DNA from: Clostridium homopropionicum DSM 5847
Lineage (GTDB): Bacteria > Bacillota > Clostridia > Clostridiales > Clostridiaceae
Assembly: GCF_001263795.1 (NCBI RefSeq)
Contig: NZ_LHUR01000005.1
Span: 124,001-188,000, forward strand
DNA: 64,000 nucleotides
Reading direction: 5' to 3'
Shown in pieces: positions 1 to 10,445 of the stretch (its first letter is position 1; the number at the start of each line of letters is the position of its first letter). The notes beneath the pieces were generated by a model that was not told the origin of the DNA, made no database searches, and worked only from the letters and a program-made list of their open reading frames with translations. The translations under genes were made by a program, and so were the position numbers.

Positions 1-313
1 AAATTCCTAGAGCTTTGTATAGGTCTGGCATTGTCTTTTTAAGAACCATTTCAACGAATTGAACTAGTGCAGCAATAACTAAAATAAATGCTATTGTATA
101 CATATATTCAATGTGTAATGGCACAAGTATAAAACTATATACTATATATGATATTAATGATGCAAGTCCCATAACAAAGGTAACTGCTGCACCCATTCCT
201 TTAGCTGTCTCAATCTTCTTAGAAACTCCAAGGAAAGCACAGATACCAAGGAACCTAGATAATACCATGTTTTGTACTAACAAAGCAGAAATTATCAATG
301 TAAAAATTTTCAT
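1..313 (-). CDS. rnfA: RnfA, electron transport complex membrane subunit (partial, C-terminus outside window)
   Basis: Integral membrane subunit of the Rnf ferredoxin:NAD+ oxidoreductase, which couples electron flow to ion pumping across the cytoplasmic membrane. The first 104 residues are visible, beginning MKIFTLIISALLVQNMVLSR, with the RnfA-typical N-terminal helix (QNMVLSRFLGICAFLGVS) and three hydrophobic segments. The ATG at 313 has an AGGGTG ribosome binding site 8 nt upstream and lies 27 bp after rnfE. The gene runs off the left edge. rnfB, which follows rnfA in the usual clostridial order C-D-G-E-A-B, would lie outside. Confidence 0.93.
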   Translation of the reverse strand, partial: MKIFTLIISALLVQNMVLSRFLGICAFLGVSKKIETAKGMGAAVTFVMGLASLISYIVYSFILVPLHIEYMYTIAFILVIAALVQFVEMVLKKTMPDLYKALGI

Positions 314-340
314 TATCTATTCACCCTTCTTTCCTATCTT

Positions 341-943
341 CTATTTTGAACTTTTTTTAAGTTTTCTCTGATTCATTATAGCCATCATTATTCCTAGAGT
401 AATGAAAGCTCCTGGAGCAAGAATGAATATAAGTGCTGGGTCAACTGCCTTTGGCACAAGTTGAGCTCCAAATACTTTTCCTGTTCCTAGTAATTCTCTT
501 ACCATACCTATAATTCCTAAGGCTACAGTAAATCCAAGACCTTGTCCAAGTCCATCAAAAATAGAAGATATTGGGCCATTCTTTGAAGCATATGCTTCAG
601 CACGTCCTAAAATAACGCAGTTAACAACTATAAGTGGTATAAATATACCAAGTGATTTATTTAAAGCTGGAACGAAACCTGCAAGCAAAAATTGAAGTAG
701 TGTAACAAAGCCGGCAATAACAACTATAAAAGCAGGTATACGCACTTTATCTGGTATTACATTTCTTAATAATGATATAACTAAGTTTGCTCCTATAAGA
801 ACTACTGTGGAAGCAAGTCCCATTCCTATACCATTTTGAGCACTAGAGGTTACTGCTAGTGTTGGACACATAGCAAGAACCTGAACAAATATTACGTTTT
901 CGTTAAAAATACCATTTTTTATTCTTTCAAATGCAACATTCAT
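341..943 (-). CDS. rnfE: RnfE, electron transport complex membrane subunit
   Basis: Integral membrane Rnf subunit, a paralogue of RnfA. The 200 residues open with an FERIKNGIFNENVIFVQVLA stretch followed by CPTLAVTSS, the conserved N-terminal pattern of RnfE/NqrD, and contain about six hydrophobic helices. The central ILGRAEAYASKNG motif is also typical. Its ATG overlaps the rnfG stop by one base (TAATG), which implies translational coupling. The C-terminus is basic (NQRKLKKSSK). Confidence 0.95.
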   Translation of the reverse strand: MNVAFERIKNGIFNENVIFVQVLAMCPTLAVTSSAQNGIGMGLASTVVLIGANLVISLLRNVIPDKVRIPAFIVVIAGFVTLLQFLLAGFVPALNKSLGIFIPLIVVNCVILGRAEAYASKNGPISSIFDGLGQGLGFTVALGIIGMVRELLGTGKVFGAQLVPKAVDPALIFILAPGAFITLGIMMAIMNQRKLKKSSK

Positions 944-1566
944 TATTTTTGACCTCCTTTTAGTTCAGTCTTAAAGAAGTCTACTGCATCATTAACACCT
1001 TTTGTTACCGCATTAGAAGTTATAGTAGATCCTGTGATTGCTTGAATTTGGTTATCTCCTGATGGAGCGGTTTTTACAACCACTAAAGGTTTGTCTGTTG
1101 GTTTACCTTTAAATTGACCTGAGAATTCTGGTTCAGGTGCTTTTGCTCCAAGACCTGGAGTTTCGCTATGGTTAAGAATTTTTATTCCTTCAACTTTTCC
1201 TTCTTTAGAAATTCCAACCACCATTTCAATTAGACCACCATAACCTTTAGTTGATATCTTAACTGTATATCCAACTGTGTCGCTTCCCTTTACTGCTTTA
1301 TTTACTTCTGAAACTGCACTGTCAGCTTTTAACTCAAGTTCTAATTTTTCTCCAGCTTCAGGGGTTTTTGATGCTATCTTTTGAAAGCTTTCTGCAGATG
1401 GTAAAACTTCTTTCATTGCTTCGTTGTTTGTTTTGATATTTTGTTGTTTTATTGGATCAAGAGTAATTTTATGCGCCCAACCTAAAATAAGAGCAGCAAT
1501 TGCAGTTATTATTAATAGTCTTATACCTAAAGCTATTATCTCTTTATTAGAAGTTTGGTTTTCCAT
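943..1566 (-). CDS. rnfG: RnfG, covalent-FMN subunit of the Rnf complex
   Basis: Electron-carrying Rnf subunit with one N-terminal membrane helix (about residues 11-30) and an outward-facing FMN-binding domain. The flavin attachment motif is seen as TGSTIT at about residues 178-183, where a threonine carries FMN through a phosphoester bond in this family. The upstream GLIEMVVGI and ETPGLGAKA segments are also family hallmarks. Length of 207 aa is normal. The start codon directly follows the rnfD stop and the stop overlaps the rnfE start, so the genes form one tightly packed operon. Confidence 0.95.
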   Translation of the reverse strand: MENQTSNKEIIALGIRLLIITAIAALILGWAHKITLDPIKQQNIKTNNEAMKEVLPSAESFQKIASKTPEAGEKLELELKADSAVSEVNKAVKGSDTVGYTVKISTKGYGGLIEMVVGISKEGKVEGIKILNHSETPGLGAKAPEPEFSGQFKGKPTDKPLVVVKTAPSGDNQIQAITGSTITSNAVTKGVNDAVDFFKTELKGGQK

Positions 1567-2511
1567 CTACTTCACCTCCCCAGTTCCAAATACTCTTTGT
1601 TTTACAAATTTATCTATTAGAGGTACAAATAAATTCATTATAAGAATTGAATAGGATACACCTTCTGGATATCCACCAAATTGACGAATAACCATTGTTA
1701 AAATACCACAACCTAATGCAAAAACAATTTGTCCTTTTTTATTCATAGGTGAAGTTGTATAATCTGTAGCCATGAATATTGCTCCAAGCATTAATCCACC
1801 GGCCATTATTTCAAATATTCCACCAAGTGCACTTCTTCCTGAAATCATTCCTAATACTAAAACTGTACCAATATATACTACTGGTATATGCCAAGTAATT
1901 ATTCTTCTATATAGAAGATAAGCAAATCCAATTAATAATGCTAATGCAGAAGTTTCCCCAATACATCCACCTACTTGTCCAATAAATGCTTGTCCAAGAC
2001 TTGGTAATTGAGCTCCACCTGCTTCAACTCCCTTCAATATAGCAAGAGGAGTTGCAGATGATGCGGCATCTACACCTGGAGTAGTCCAAGTAGTCATTGC
2101 AACTGGATAAGAAGCAAGCAAAAATGCTCTTCCTGCTAATGCAGGGTTAACTATATTTTGCCCAATTCCTCCAAATAATGCTTTTACAACTATCATTGTA
2201 AATACTGAACCTACTACTACCATCCATAAAGGTAATGATGGTGGTACGTTAAATGCTAATAATATTCCTGTTACAACTGCGCTTAAATCTTTAGTTGTAT
2301 TTGCTCCTTTAGTAATCTTACACCATGCCCATTCTGAAGCAACACATGCAATAACTGCTGTAAGAATTACTAAAACTGCTGGCATTCCGAAGAAATATAT
2401 TCCCGCTGCAGTAGCTGGTAATAAAGCAATAATAACATCTCTCATAATTGATTGAACAGAATTATTGTCACGAATATGAGGAGATGATGATACTGTAAAC
2501 ATTTCAGCCAT
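1567..2511 (-). CDS. rnfD: RnfD, covalent-FMN membrane subunit of the Rnf complex
   Basis: Membrane subunit of the NqrB/RnfD family, 314 aa, with eight or more hydrophobic segments. The start MAEMFTVSSSPHIRDNNSVQ matches RnfD proteins, which begin with an (S/T)SPHI element. The flavin-linkage region reads SSATPLA after GVDAA, corresponding to the SGAT-type attachment motif. GGIGQNIVNPALAGRAFLLA is the conserved central loop. It starts 17 bp after rnfC and abuts rnfG. Confidence 0.95.
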   Translation of the reverse strand: MAEMFTVSSSPHIRDNNSVQSIMRDVIIALLPATAAGIYFFGMPAVLVILTAVIACVASEWAWCKITKGANTTKDLSAVVTGILLAFNVPPSLPLWMVVVGSVFTMIVVKALFGGIGQNIVNPALAGRAFLLASYPVAMTTWTTPGVDAASSATPLAILKGVEAGGAQLPSLGQAFIGQVGGCIGETSALALLIGFAYLLYRRIITWHIPVVYIGTVLVLGMISGRSALGGIFEIMAGGLMLGAIFMATDYTTSPMNKKGQIVFALGCGILTMVIRQFGGYPEGVSYSILIMNLFVPLIDKFVKQRVFGTGEVK

Positions 2512-2528
2512 TGTTATTCACTCCTTAT

Positions 2529-3848
2529 TTACTTTTTTCTCTTATTTGCAAGAACTGTTTTCTTTGAAGTTCTTATTGATTGAATTAAGTGTCTTTTTGC
2601 AGGACATACGAATGTACAAGAACCACATTCTATACAATCCATTCCATGTTCTTCTTCAAATGCTTCATATTCTTTTCTTCTTCCAAGTGAATCAATTGCT
2701 GATGGAACTAAGAACATTGGGCACGCTTCAACGCATTTACCACATCTAATACAGCTTGATTCTTCTGGTAGTACTGCTTGTTTTGCAGTTAAGCATAATA
2801 TTCCTGAAGATCCTTTAATAACTGGTACATCTAATGTAGAAATTGCCATACCCATCATTGGACCACCTGAAATTATTTTAACTGGATCTTCTTTAAATCC
2901 TCCACAAGCATCAACTAATTCTTTATAAGACATACCTAATCTCACCCTAAAGTTCTTTGGTTCTTTTACAGCTTCACCAGTTACTGTAACAACTCTAGAA
3001 ATTGTAGGTCTTCCATTTACAACTGCATTATAAATTTCTCTTACTGTGTTAACGTTTTGAACAATGCATCCAACATCTGCTGGTAGCTTTCCTGAAGGTA
3101 CTTCCCTTTTCATAACTGAATAAATCAATTGTTTTTCAGCACCTTGAGGATATTTTGTTTTTAATGCTTTTACTTCTATATTAGGGATATCCTTTGTTGC
3201 TTCTTTTAGTTTTTGAATAGCGTCTTTCTTATTATCTTCAATTCCTATATATCCCTTTGCTTCTGGGAACATATGAAGAATTATTTGTAGACCTTCGACT
3301 ATCATGTTTGTTTCTTCAAGCATAAGTCTGTGGTCACAAGTTAAATAAGGTTCGCATTCTGCTCCATTTAGGATTATTGCGTCAATTTTTTTATCTGGTG
3401 CTGGTGTAAGCTTAACATTTGTTGGGAAAGTAGCTCCACCCATACCAACTACCCCTGCTTCTTTTACAATAGCTGCAATTTCTTCCTTTGACATTTCTGT
3501 GTAAGGCTTTGGCTTTGGCATTTCGATTTCTTCATACTGTCCATCATTTTCTACTATTACTGCTAATGATTTTGTTCCTCCAGCTGTTAAAACTGGTTTA
3601 ACATCTTTTACTGTTCCTGAAACACTGCTATGAATATTAGCAGAAATAAAACCACTGGCCTGACCAATTTTTTGTCCAACTAAAACTCTGTCGCCCTTTT
3701 TAACTAAACATTCAGCAGGTGCACCGATGTGTTGAGCCATTGGATAAACTAAGAGTTGATTAGGAGACAAGTCTTCAATAGCTTTATTTTCAGTAAGGTA
3801 TTTACCATGAGGCGGATGTACTCCTCTTTTGAAAGTTAAAAGTTCCAT
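2529..3848 (-). CDS. rnfC: RnfC, NADH-binding iron-sulfur subunit; first gene of the operon
   Basis: Peripheral cytoplasmic subunit that binds NAD(H) and FMN and passes electrons to the membrane part of Rnf. An N-terminal barrel-like region (GVHPPHGKYLTE) is followed by the nucleotide-binding domain (VGMGGATFPTNVK and NGAECEPYLTCDHRLM). Two ferredoxin-type [4Fe-4S] motifs lie at residues 366-377 (CIRCGKCVEACP) and 405-416 (CIECGSCTFVCP). Length of 439 aa is normal. AGGAGG sits 6 nt before the ATG. It heads the operon behind a long AT-rich leader region. Confidence 0.96.
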   Translation of the reverse strand: MELLTFKRGVHPPHGKYLTENKAIEDLSPNQLLVYPMAQHIGAPAECLVKKGDRVLVGQKIGQASGFISANIHSSVSGTVKDVKPVLTAGGTKSLAVIVENDGQYEEIEMPKPKPYTEMSKEEIAAIVKEAGVVGMGGATFPTNVKLTPAPDKKIDAIILNGAECEPYLTCDHRLMLEETNMIVEGLQIILHMFPEAKGYIGIEDNKKDAIQKLKEATKDIPNIEVKALKTKYPQGAEKQLIYSVMKREVPSGKLPADVGCIVQNVNTVREIYNAVVNGRPTISRVVTVTGEAVKEPKNFRVRLGMSYKELVDACGGFKEDPVKIISGGPMMGMAISTLDVPVIKGSSGILCLTAKQAVLPEESSCIRCGKCVEACPMFLVPSAIDSLGRRKEYEAFEEEHGMDCIECGSCTFVCPAKRHLIQSIRTSKKTVLANKRKK

Positions 3849-4447
3849 ATAAATCCTCCTATCTTTAATCTAAATATGCACATATTATATTTTGTCGTGC
3901 AAAATCAATCTATAGGACATTAATACTCCTTATAAATTTAAAACAGATTTATAATGATTATTATTGTTAATACTTAAATTTTTATATTAACAAATGTGCA
4001 CCCATAGTTTAATTATTATCCCATAAAACAAATTGTTTAATCCCATGTATACAATTACATGGGGTATAATTTTACCCATAGGTATATAATATCATAAATT
4101 TAACTAATTTTGCTTTATATTTATTAATTTTTATGCTGTTTTTTTAACAAAAAATTAATAAACTTGCATGTATTAATTTTATGATATTAGCCAAAGGGAA
4201 ATTATAAAAATTAGAAACTCTTAAAAACTTAAAAACTTAGTTCAACACCATTCTACATTATAATACCATATTACAACAGAAATTATTGAATTGACACAAT
4301 ATTAAAATAAATCAGTTTTTTTAATAGTGATTTAAAAATAGATTGTATAACACATTAATAATAAATATTAATCAAAGAAGTATTATGCAATTTTGCACTT
4401 CATCCTTCATTATACAAGTTTAAATTTAAAAATCAACTGTCGAAAAA
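3849..4447. promoter_or_regulatory. Long non-coding region upstream of rnfC with several inverted repeats
   Basis: About 600 bp of very AT-rich DNA with no convincing gene. An inverted repeat TTGTTAATA (3964-3972) and TATTAACAA (3985-3993) has half-sites resembling those of the redox repressor Rex, but they are farther apart than in the standard operator. Other inverted repeats are CCCATGT/ACATGGG (4042-4063) and AAAATTAATA/TATTAATTTT (4151-4180). On the minus strand a possible 11-codon leader ORF (3920 to 3885, MSYRLILHDKI) has AAGGAG 5 nt ahead of its ATG. Regulation of rnf from here is inferred. Confidence 0.35.
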
Positions 4448-4478
4448 TGCGGTTAAGAAAATAAATTTCTCAACCGCA
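4448..4478 (-). terminator. Intrinsic terminator of the ABC-F gene
   Basis: A 13-bp stem with one mismatch (TGCGGTTNAGAAA and its complement), a 5-nt loop and a T-run on the minus strand, 30 bp downstream of the ABC-F stop codon. Confidence 0.85.
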
Positions 4479-4507
4479 GCTTATTATATATATTTTTCGT
4501 TCTATTC

Positions 4508-6142
<1,635 letters not shown>

Positions 6143-6218
6143 CTATTATAATATATTTAAAGAGGGTTCTCAACTTTATTCCATTTTTCATAGAAAAAAT
6201 TTGACTCCCTCTAATTAA

Positions 6219-7211
6219 TTATGTTTCTACATGATTTAGAATTTCTTTTCTAACCTTTTCAACATCCGGAACATAACTCTTCAACAATTTCATATTACCT
6301 TGAAAAGAATATTCACCTAAGTAAGCAGGTATAAAAATGCTATCACCAAGCTTTATATTCATACTTTCAGTTAAATTATTTTCTATAATATAATTGATTT
6401 TTCCATTCCCCTGTACGCATGTAAAAATATAAAATCTCTCCATATCGCTATATTCTTTAAAACAAGTCTTTACTTCATACAATTCTACTGAAAATTCATT
6501 ACATAAGCATAAATATGTCTTTTCATAGCCATCTTTTAAAGTCTTTATACCTTTACTTTCTTTACCTTCTAGTTTAACATCTAAAACCTCTAATGCTCTA
6601 CCCGTATTTAGTTCTCTTCCTCTATTATAATCATAAATTCTGAAGGTTGTATCACTATTTTGCTGTATCTCAGCTATAATAATTCCTTCTCCAATTGCAT
6701 GAATAAGTCCACTTCTCACATAAAATACCTGTCCTGTTGAAACTGGTATTTCATTTATTAACTTTTCTAGCTGACCTTTTTCAATCGCTTCTTTAATTTC
6801 TTTCTTTTCTACTCCTGATTTAAAGCCCAGTATTATTTTTGCTTCCTTTTCTGCATACATAACATACCATAGTTCAGTCTTTCCTGATTCCCCTTCTACT
6901 TTTACATCTTGATTTTTCGGGTGCACTTGAATAGACAATTTGTCTTCTGCATCAATTAATTTAATAAGAAGCGGGAAAGCTCCTTTTATCATTTTTGTTC
7001 CTAATATTTTTTCCCCTTTTAAACTTATTAGATTTTCTAAAGTTTCCCCCTTATAAATACCATTGCAAATTTTACTTTTCCCATTAACATGACAAGAAAT
7101 ATCCCAACTTTCTCCTATGTTGCCCTCTGGAAGATTATCTCTAATTTTTTCAAATTTTCTTCCTCCCCAAACTTTCTGAAAATAAATATTTTCAAATTTT
7201 AAGGGATACAT
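6219..7211 (-). CDS. manA: Mannose-6-phosphate isomerase, class I
   Basis: Zinc enzyme interconverting mannose 6-phosphate and fructose 6-phosphate in the cytoplasm. The 330-aa product begins MYPLKFENIYFQKVWGG, a typical type I PMI start. Metal ligands are visible in order: Gln and His of LSIQVHPKN, Glu of GKTELWYVM and His of SGLIHAIGEG. The reading frame extends 12 codons farther upstream, but AGGAGG lies 6-7 nt before the ATG at 7211, so that start was chosen. It is a stand-alone gene with no mannose PTS beside it. Confidence 0.93.
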   Translation of the reverse strand: MYPLKFENIYFQKVWGGRKFEKIRDNLPEGNIGESWDISCHVNGKSKICNGIYKGETLENLISLKGEKILGTKMIKGAFPLLIKLIDAEDKLSIQVHPKNQDVKVEGESGKTELWYVMYAEKEAKIILGFKSGVEKKEIKEAIEKGQLEKLINEIPVSTGQVFYVRSGLIHAIGEGIIIAEIQQNSDTTFRIYDYNRGRELNTGRALEVLDVKLEGKESKGIKTLKDGYEKTYLCLCNEFSVELYEVKTCFKEYSDMERFYIFTCVQGNGKINYIIENNLTESMNIKLGDSIFIPAYLGEYSFQGNMKLLKSYVPDVEKVRKEILNHVET

Positions 7212-7447
7212 TAACTTACCTCCTGATAAAATTAGTGGTTTTTGCAAGATTTTATTCAGTGAATTTCAAGGATGCACCTTTTAAGAGAATAGTCAATGTA
7301 TAGCCTCGAAAACACCATCAAATTATATATTTTGCAATTTTAGCTTCAAAACATCCTTAAACATAAGAAAATAAGCTTTGTGGAAATAAATTATTTATGC
7401 TACTATGAAGGCGGTATAATAAAATATATTTAATAAGGAGCATTTTT

Positions 7448-8296
7448 ATGAAAAAAACATTAAGGGAAGTTGGCTTTATAATTATTGGTGTCTTGTTATT
7501 TTCACTTTATGTTTCTGTATTTCTAGTACCTAATAAAATCGGAACTGGTGGCATAACTGGTATTTCACTTGGTTTAAATGTTTTATTCAATTTTCCTATT
7601 GGAATATGCACATTGCTATTAAATATACCTTTATTTATATTTGGATATAACTTTTTAGGCAGAAATTTTGTATTAAAAAGCTTATTAGTTGTTGCTTCTT
7701 CTTCATTTTTAATAGATTTTTTGAATATTAATTTTTCTTTTAATCCACTTGGTGATTCTCTTACTTCTACTATATTTGCTGGAGTTATCTCTGGTTTAGC
7801 AATGGCATTGCTTTTTATGACTGGAGCATCTACTGGCGGGCTTGATATCTCTGGTAAGATAATTAATAATAAGTTCAAAGCTCTTGAGCTTTCTAAAATA
7901 CTTTTAATTCAAGATATGATTGTATATATATTCGTGGCTGTAACCCTTGGTCCAAAATCTGTAATGTACGCACTTATTATGAGTTTTATCAGATCAAAGA
8001 CAATAGATACTGTACAAGAGGGAGTAGCTTCTTCAAGACAATGCATAATAATTTGTGAAAATCCTGAAAAAATAATTGAAGCTATAGAAATTAATCTTGG
8101 AAGAGGAGTAACTTTATTAAACGCAGAAGGTTGTTACTCACATACTGCAAGAAAATTTATATACGTTGTTGTTCAAAAGGTTCAGCTTAAAGCTCTTAAA
8201 AATATTGTTAATACTTTAGATCCAAAAGCATTCGTAACTGTATCCCCCGTAAAAGATATTCAAGGTAACTTTAAACAAAAATCTCTATCGATATAG
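7448..8296 (+). CDS. YitT family membrane protein (DUF161 + DUF2179)
   Basis: Predicted cytoplasmic-membrane protein of unknown function, 282 aa. An N-terminal block of about five helices carries the family pattern (VFLVPNKIGTGGITGISLG and FMTGASTGGLDISGKIIN). A soluble C-terminal DUF2179 domain begins near residue 195 and contains GRGVTLLNAEGCYS and a final KAFVTVSPVKDIQG. AAGGAG precedes the ATG by 7 nt. It ends 6 bp from the convergent methionine aminopeptidase gene, with no clear terminator between them. Confidence 0.9.
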   Translation: MKKTLREVGFIIIGVLLFSLYVSVFLVPNKIGTGGITGISLGLNVLFNFPIGICTLLLNIPLFIFGYNFLGRNFVLKSLLVVASSSFLIDFLNINFSFNPLGDSLTSTIFAGVISGLAMALLFMTGASTGGLDISGKIINNKFKALELSKILLIQDMIVYIFVAVTLGPKSVMYALIMSFIRSKTIDTVQEGVASSRQCIIICENPEKIIEAIEINLGRGVTLLNAEGCYSHTARKFIYVVVQKVQLKALKNIVNTLDPKAFVTVSPVKDIQGNFKQKSLSI

Positions 8297-8302
8297 ATTT
8301 TT

Positions 8303-9058
8303 CTAGAAATTTCTTTTAGCAGTTAGTATGATTGGCTTATCTTTAGTAACTACAATAGTATGTTCAAACTGCGCAACTATACTTTTATCCGGAGTTTTAA
8401 GAGTCCAGCCGTTTTTATCTTCCACAATGTGCTCTGCAGAGGTTGAGATAAAAGTTTCTATTGCCAGTACGAGACCATTATTTAATATCTGATTATCCTT
8501 AGCATCAAAATAATTGAAGATATAATCTGGCTTTTCATGGAGCCTTTTTCCTATTCCATGACCAGTTAAATCTCTTATTACAGTAAATCCTTTTTCCTTT
8601 GCTTCATTAAATATAGTCCTACCAATTTGATTTATTTTCATACCTGCTTTTACCTTATCTATAGCTTTGTTTAGTGCAAATAATGAGCACTGACAAAGTT
8701 CTTTTTTTATTAATGGTACAGGCTCTACCAATACTGTTGCACCTGTATCAGCATAATATCCATCTAATAATGCTGATACATCTATATTAACAGAATCCCC
8801 TTCTTCAATAATTCTAGAACCAGGTATTCCATGAGCAGCTTCATCATTGACACTTATACATGTAATTCCCGGAAAGTCATATTCATATTTTGGTGCAGAT
8901 TTTGCTCCATAATAAGATAGAACTTTTTCTCCAACAGCGTCCAGTTCTTTTGTTGTAATTCCAGCTCTAACGGCTTTGATCATTTCTTCTCTAGCCTCTG
9001 CAACGATAAAGCCTATTTTTTTTAGAGATATTAAATCTTTCTCAGAGGTAATTGTCAT
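8303..9058 (-). CDS. map: Methionine aminopeptidase, type I
   Basis: Cytosolic metallopeptidase that removes the initiator methionine. The 251-residue protein is the catalytic domain only. Substrate His is in EAAHGIPG. The five metal ligands are visible: Asp in NIDVSALL, Asp in YADTGATV, His in LTGHGIGKRLHE, Glu in LAIETFIS and Glu in AQFEHTIVV. It is one of two type I enzymes in the window; the other (24.6 kb) carries a SEC-C motif. A GGTGG ribosome binding site overlaps the tail of the decayed merR gene just upstream. Confidence 0.93.
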   Translation of the reverse strand: MTITSEKDLISLKKIGFIVAEAREEMIKAVRAGITTKELDAVGEKVLSYYGAKSAPKYEYDFPGITCISVNDEAAHGIPGSRIIEEGDSVNIDVSALLDGYYADTGATVLVEPVPLIKKELCQCSLFALNKAIDKVKAGMKINQIGRTIFNEAKEKGFTVIRDLTGHGIGKRLHEKPDYIFNYFDAKDNQILNNGLVLAIETFISTSAEHIVEDKNGWTLKTPDKSIVAQFEHTIVVTKDKPIILTAKRNF

Positions 9059-9084
9059 ACTAAATAACCACCTTTAATCATTTT

Positions 9085-9380
9085 TTAGTTTATACATAAT
9101 CTACAAGAGATTATATCTAAAAGAATTTTATTGTTAAATTTCATAGTTCCATTTGCCTTTTCCTCCATCTCATTATAAATTCTTATCTTTTCTTGAACAT
9201 ATTTTTTGTTTTCCATCAATACTCGTATTTTTCTTCAATATATTCAAGATGTTCAATCATAATTTCTTTTCTTTCAGTAACTGTACTATCTCCTTGTTTC
9301 CTCAGTTCAGCATATCTTATCATTTTATTTATTTTCATTCCAGTAAGCTTTGATATTTTACCAATTTCAAATATACCCAC
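9085..9380 (-). pseudogene. Decayed MerR-family regulator
   Basis: Remnant of a MerR/TipA-like activator. Starting at GTG 9380 (AGGAGGT 6 nt upstream) it reads VGIFEIGKISKLTGMKINKM, the first helix-turn-helix of MerR proteins. It then jumps directly to QGDSTVTERKEIMIEHLEYI, which in intact relatives lies roughly 50 residues downstream, so most of the DNA-binding domain is missing. The frame stops at 9216 (TGA). A -1 shift continues MENKKYVQEKIRIYNEMEEK, matching the usual C-terminal coiled coil, to 9085. Internal deletion plus frameshift indicate a pseudogene, although its promoter is intact. Confidence 0.7.
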
Positions 9381-9402
9381 CAAAACACCTCCTAACAAAA
9401 TC

Positions 9403-9433
9403 AGTGTACTATTTAAAGTGCACTTTAAGTCAA
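9403..9433 (-). promoter_or_regulatory. MerR-type promoter with 19-bp spacer and palindromic operator
   Basis: On the minus strand TTGACT (9428-9433) and TACACT (9403-9408) are separated by exactly 19 bp, the over-long spacer diagnostic of promoters that MerR-family activators untwist. The spacer contains the perfect palindrome TTAAAGTGCACTTTAA. It lies just upstream of the merR remnant, as expected for autoregulation of the ancestral gene. Confidence 0.75.
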
Positions 9434-9462
9434 GAACAATTTGAAAATTATTGAGTTCTAAA

Positions 9463-9501
9463 AAAATCATGCGTAGTACTTATTTTCTACTGCATGATTT
9501 T
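9463..9501 (-). terminator. Intrinsic terminator of ilvE
   Basis: Stem AAAATCATGC...GCATGATTTT extended by GTAG/CTAC, with T-rich sequence on the minus strand just after the ilvE stop. Confidence 0.8.
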
Positions 9502-9506
9502 ATATT

Positions 9507-10445
9507 TTAGATATATTCATATTCATTTTTTTCATATATAGGAGTACAAAAATAAGAATACTTTGGATTCTTGGCTACTGTCAGGTTATTAAATAGTTCC
9601 TTAATTTTACTCCATACTTCACCTGGATGACCATTTCCTACTACTCTATCATCAACCTCTACAATGGGAGTAACTTCCATAGCTGTTCCACTAAAAAACA
9701 ATTCATCTGATGCGTAAAGTTCTGTTCTAGCAATACTTCTTTCAACCACTTCAATTCCTAATTCATTTTTTGCAAGGAGCATTACAGTATCCCTAGTTAT
9801 TCCTTCTAATATATTGTCATAAGGGGGAGGAGTTATTAGTTTACCTTTTCTAACCATAAATATATTTTCTCCTGGTCCTTCGCAAACATGACCGCTCTTT
9901 GTTAGGAAAATTGCTTCATCATATCCTCTTCTCAATACCTCAAGGGATGCTAACCCTGAATTTAAATATGCCGCAGTAGCTTTTACTCTTGGTGGAAGCA
10001 TATTGTCTTCAATCCTATTCCATGAAGTTACTGCAACCTTTAAGGCACTTTTTCCTGTGTAGCTTTCTAATGGTTGACAATAAATTAATATTCTATCATC
10101 ATCGTCAAATAATGTCGGTCCTATTTTATCAGCACCTTTATATGCTATAGGTCTTATATAGGTATTAGTTTTATAATTGTTTTTTCTTAACAGCTGTATG
10201 GTCGCTTCCATTAAGTCATCTACTGTGTAAGGTAAATTTATATATAAAGCCTTGCAGGATTGCAGCAATCTTTCATAGTGATCTCTAAGTCTAAAAGCAT
10301 ACAACTGCTCACTTTCTTCATCCCAATAAGCTCTAATTCCTTCGAAACAGGCAAGCCCATAATTAAAAGCCTTTGATCTTATACTTATACTAACTTGATT
10401 CTCATCAACTATTTGTCCTTGATAATATACATAAGATTCATTCAT
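9507..10445 (-). CDS. ilvE: Branched-chain amino acid aminotransferase
   Basis: PLP fold-type IV transaminase catalysing the last step of isoleucine, valine and leucine synthesis. The 312-aa product shows NYGLACFEGIRAYW near residue 30, the PLP lysine in PRVKATAAYLNS, and the cofactor-phosphate segment EGPGENIFMVRKGKLITPP. GITRDTVMLLA and FFSGTAMEVTPI are also characteristic. The YLNSGLASLE and TAMEVTPI signatures fit IlvE better than D-amino acid transaminase or PabC. It is divergent from corA and physically separate from ilvB and ilvD. Confidence 0.93.
   Translation of the reverse strand: MNESYVYYQGQIVDENQVSISIRSKAFNYGLACFEGIRAYWDEESEQLYAFRLRDHYERLLQSCKALYINLPYTVDDLMEATIQLLRKNNYKTNTYIRPIAYKGADKIGPTLFDDDDRILIYCQPLESYTGKSALKVAVTSWNRIEDNMLPPRVKATAAYLNSGLASLEVLRRGYDEAIFLTKSGHVCEGPGENIFMVRKGKLITPPPYDNILEGITRDTVMLLAKNELGIEVVERSIARTELYASDELFFSGTAMEVTPIVEVDDRVVGNGHPGEVWSKIKELFNNLTVAKNPKYSYFCTPIYEKNEYEYI

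Noticed and set aside
1-313. Truncated rnfA / missing rnfB as a real gene loss
   Set aside because: rnfA simply runs off the window edge, and rnfB would lie beyond it in the usual gene order.
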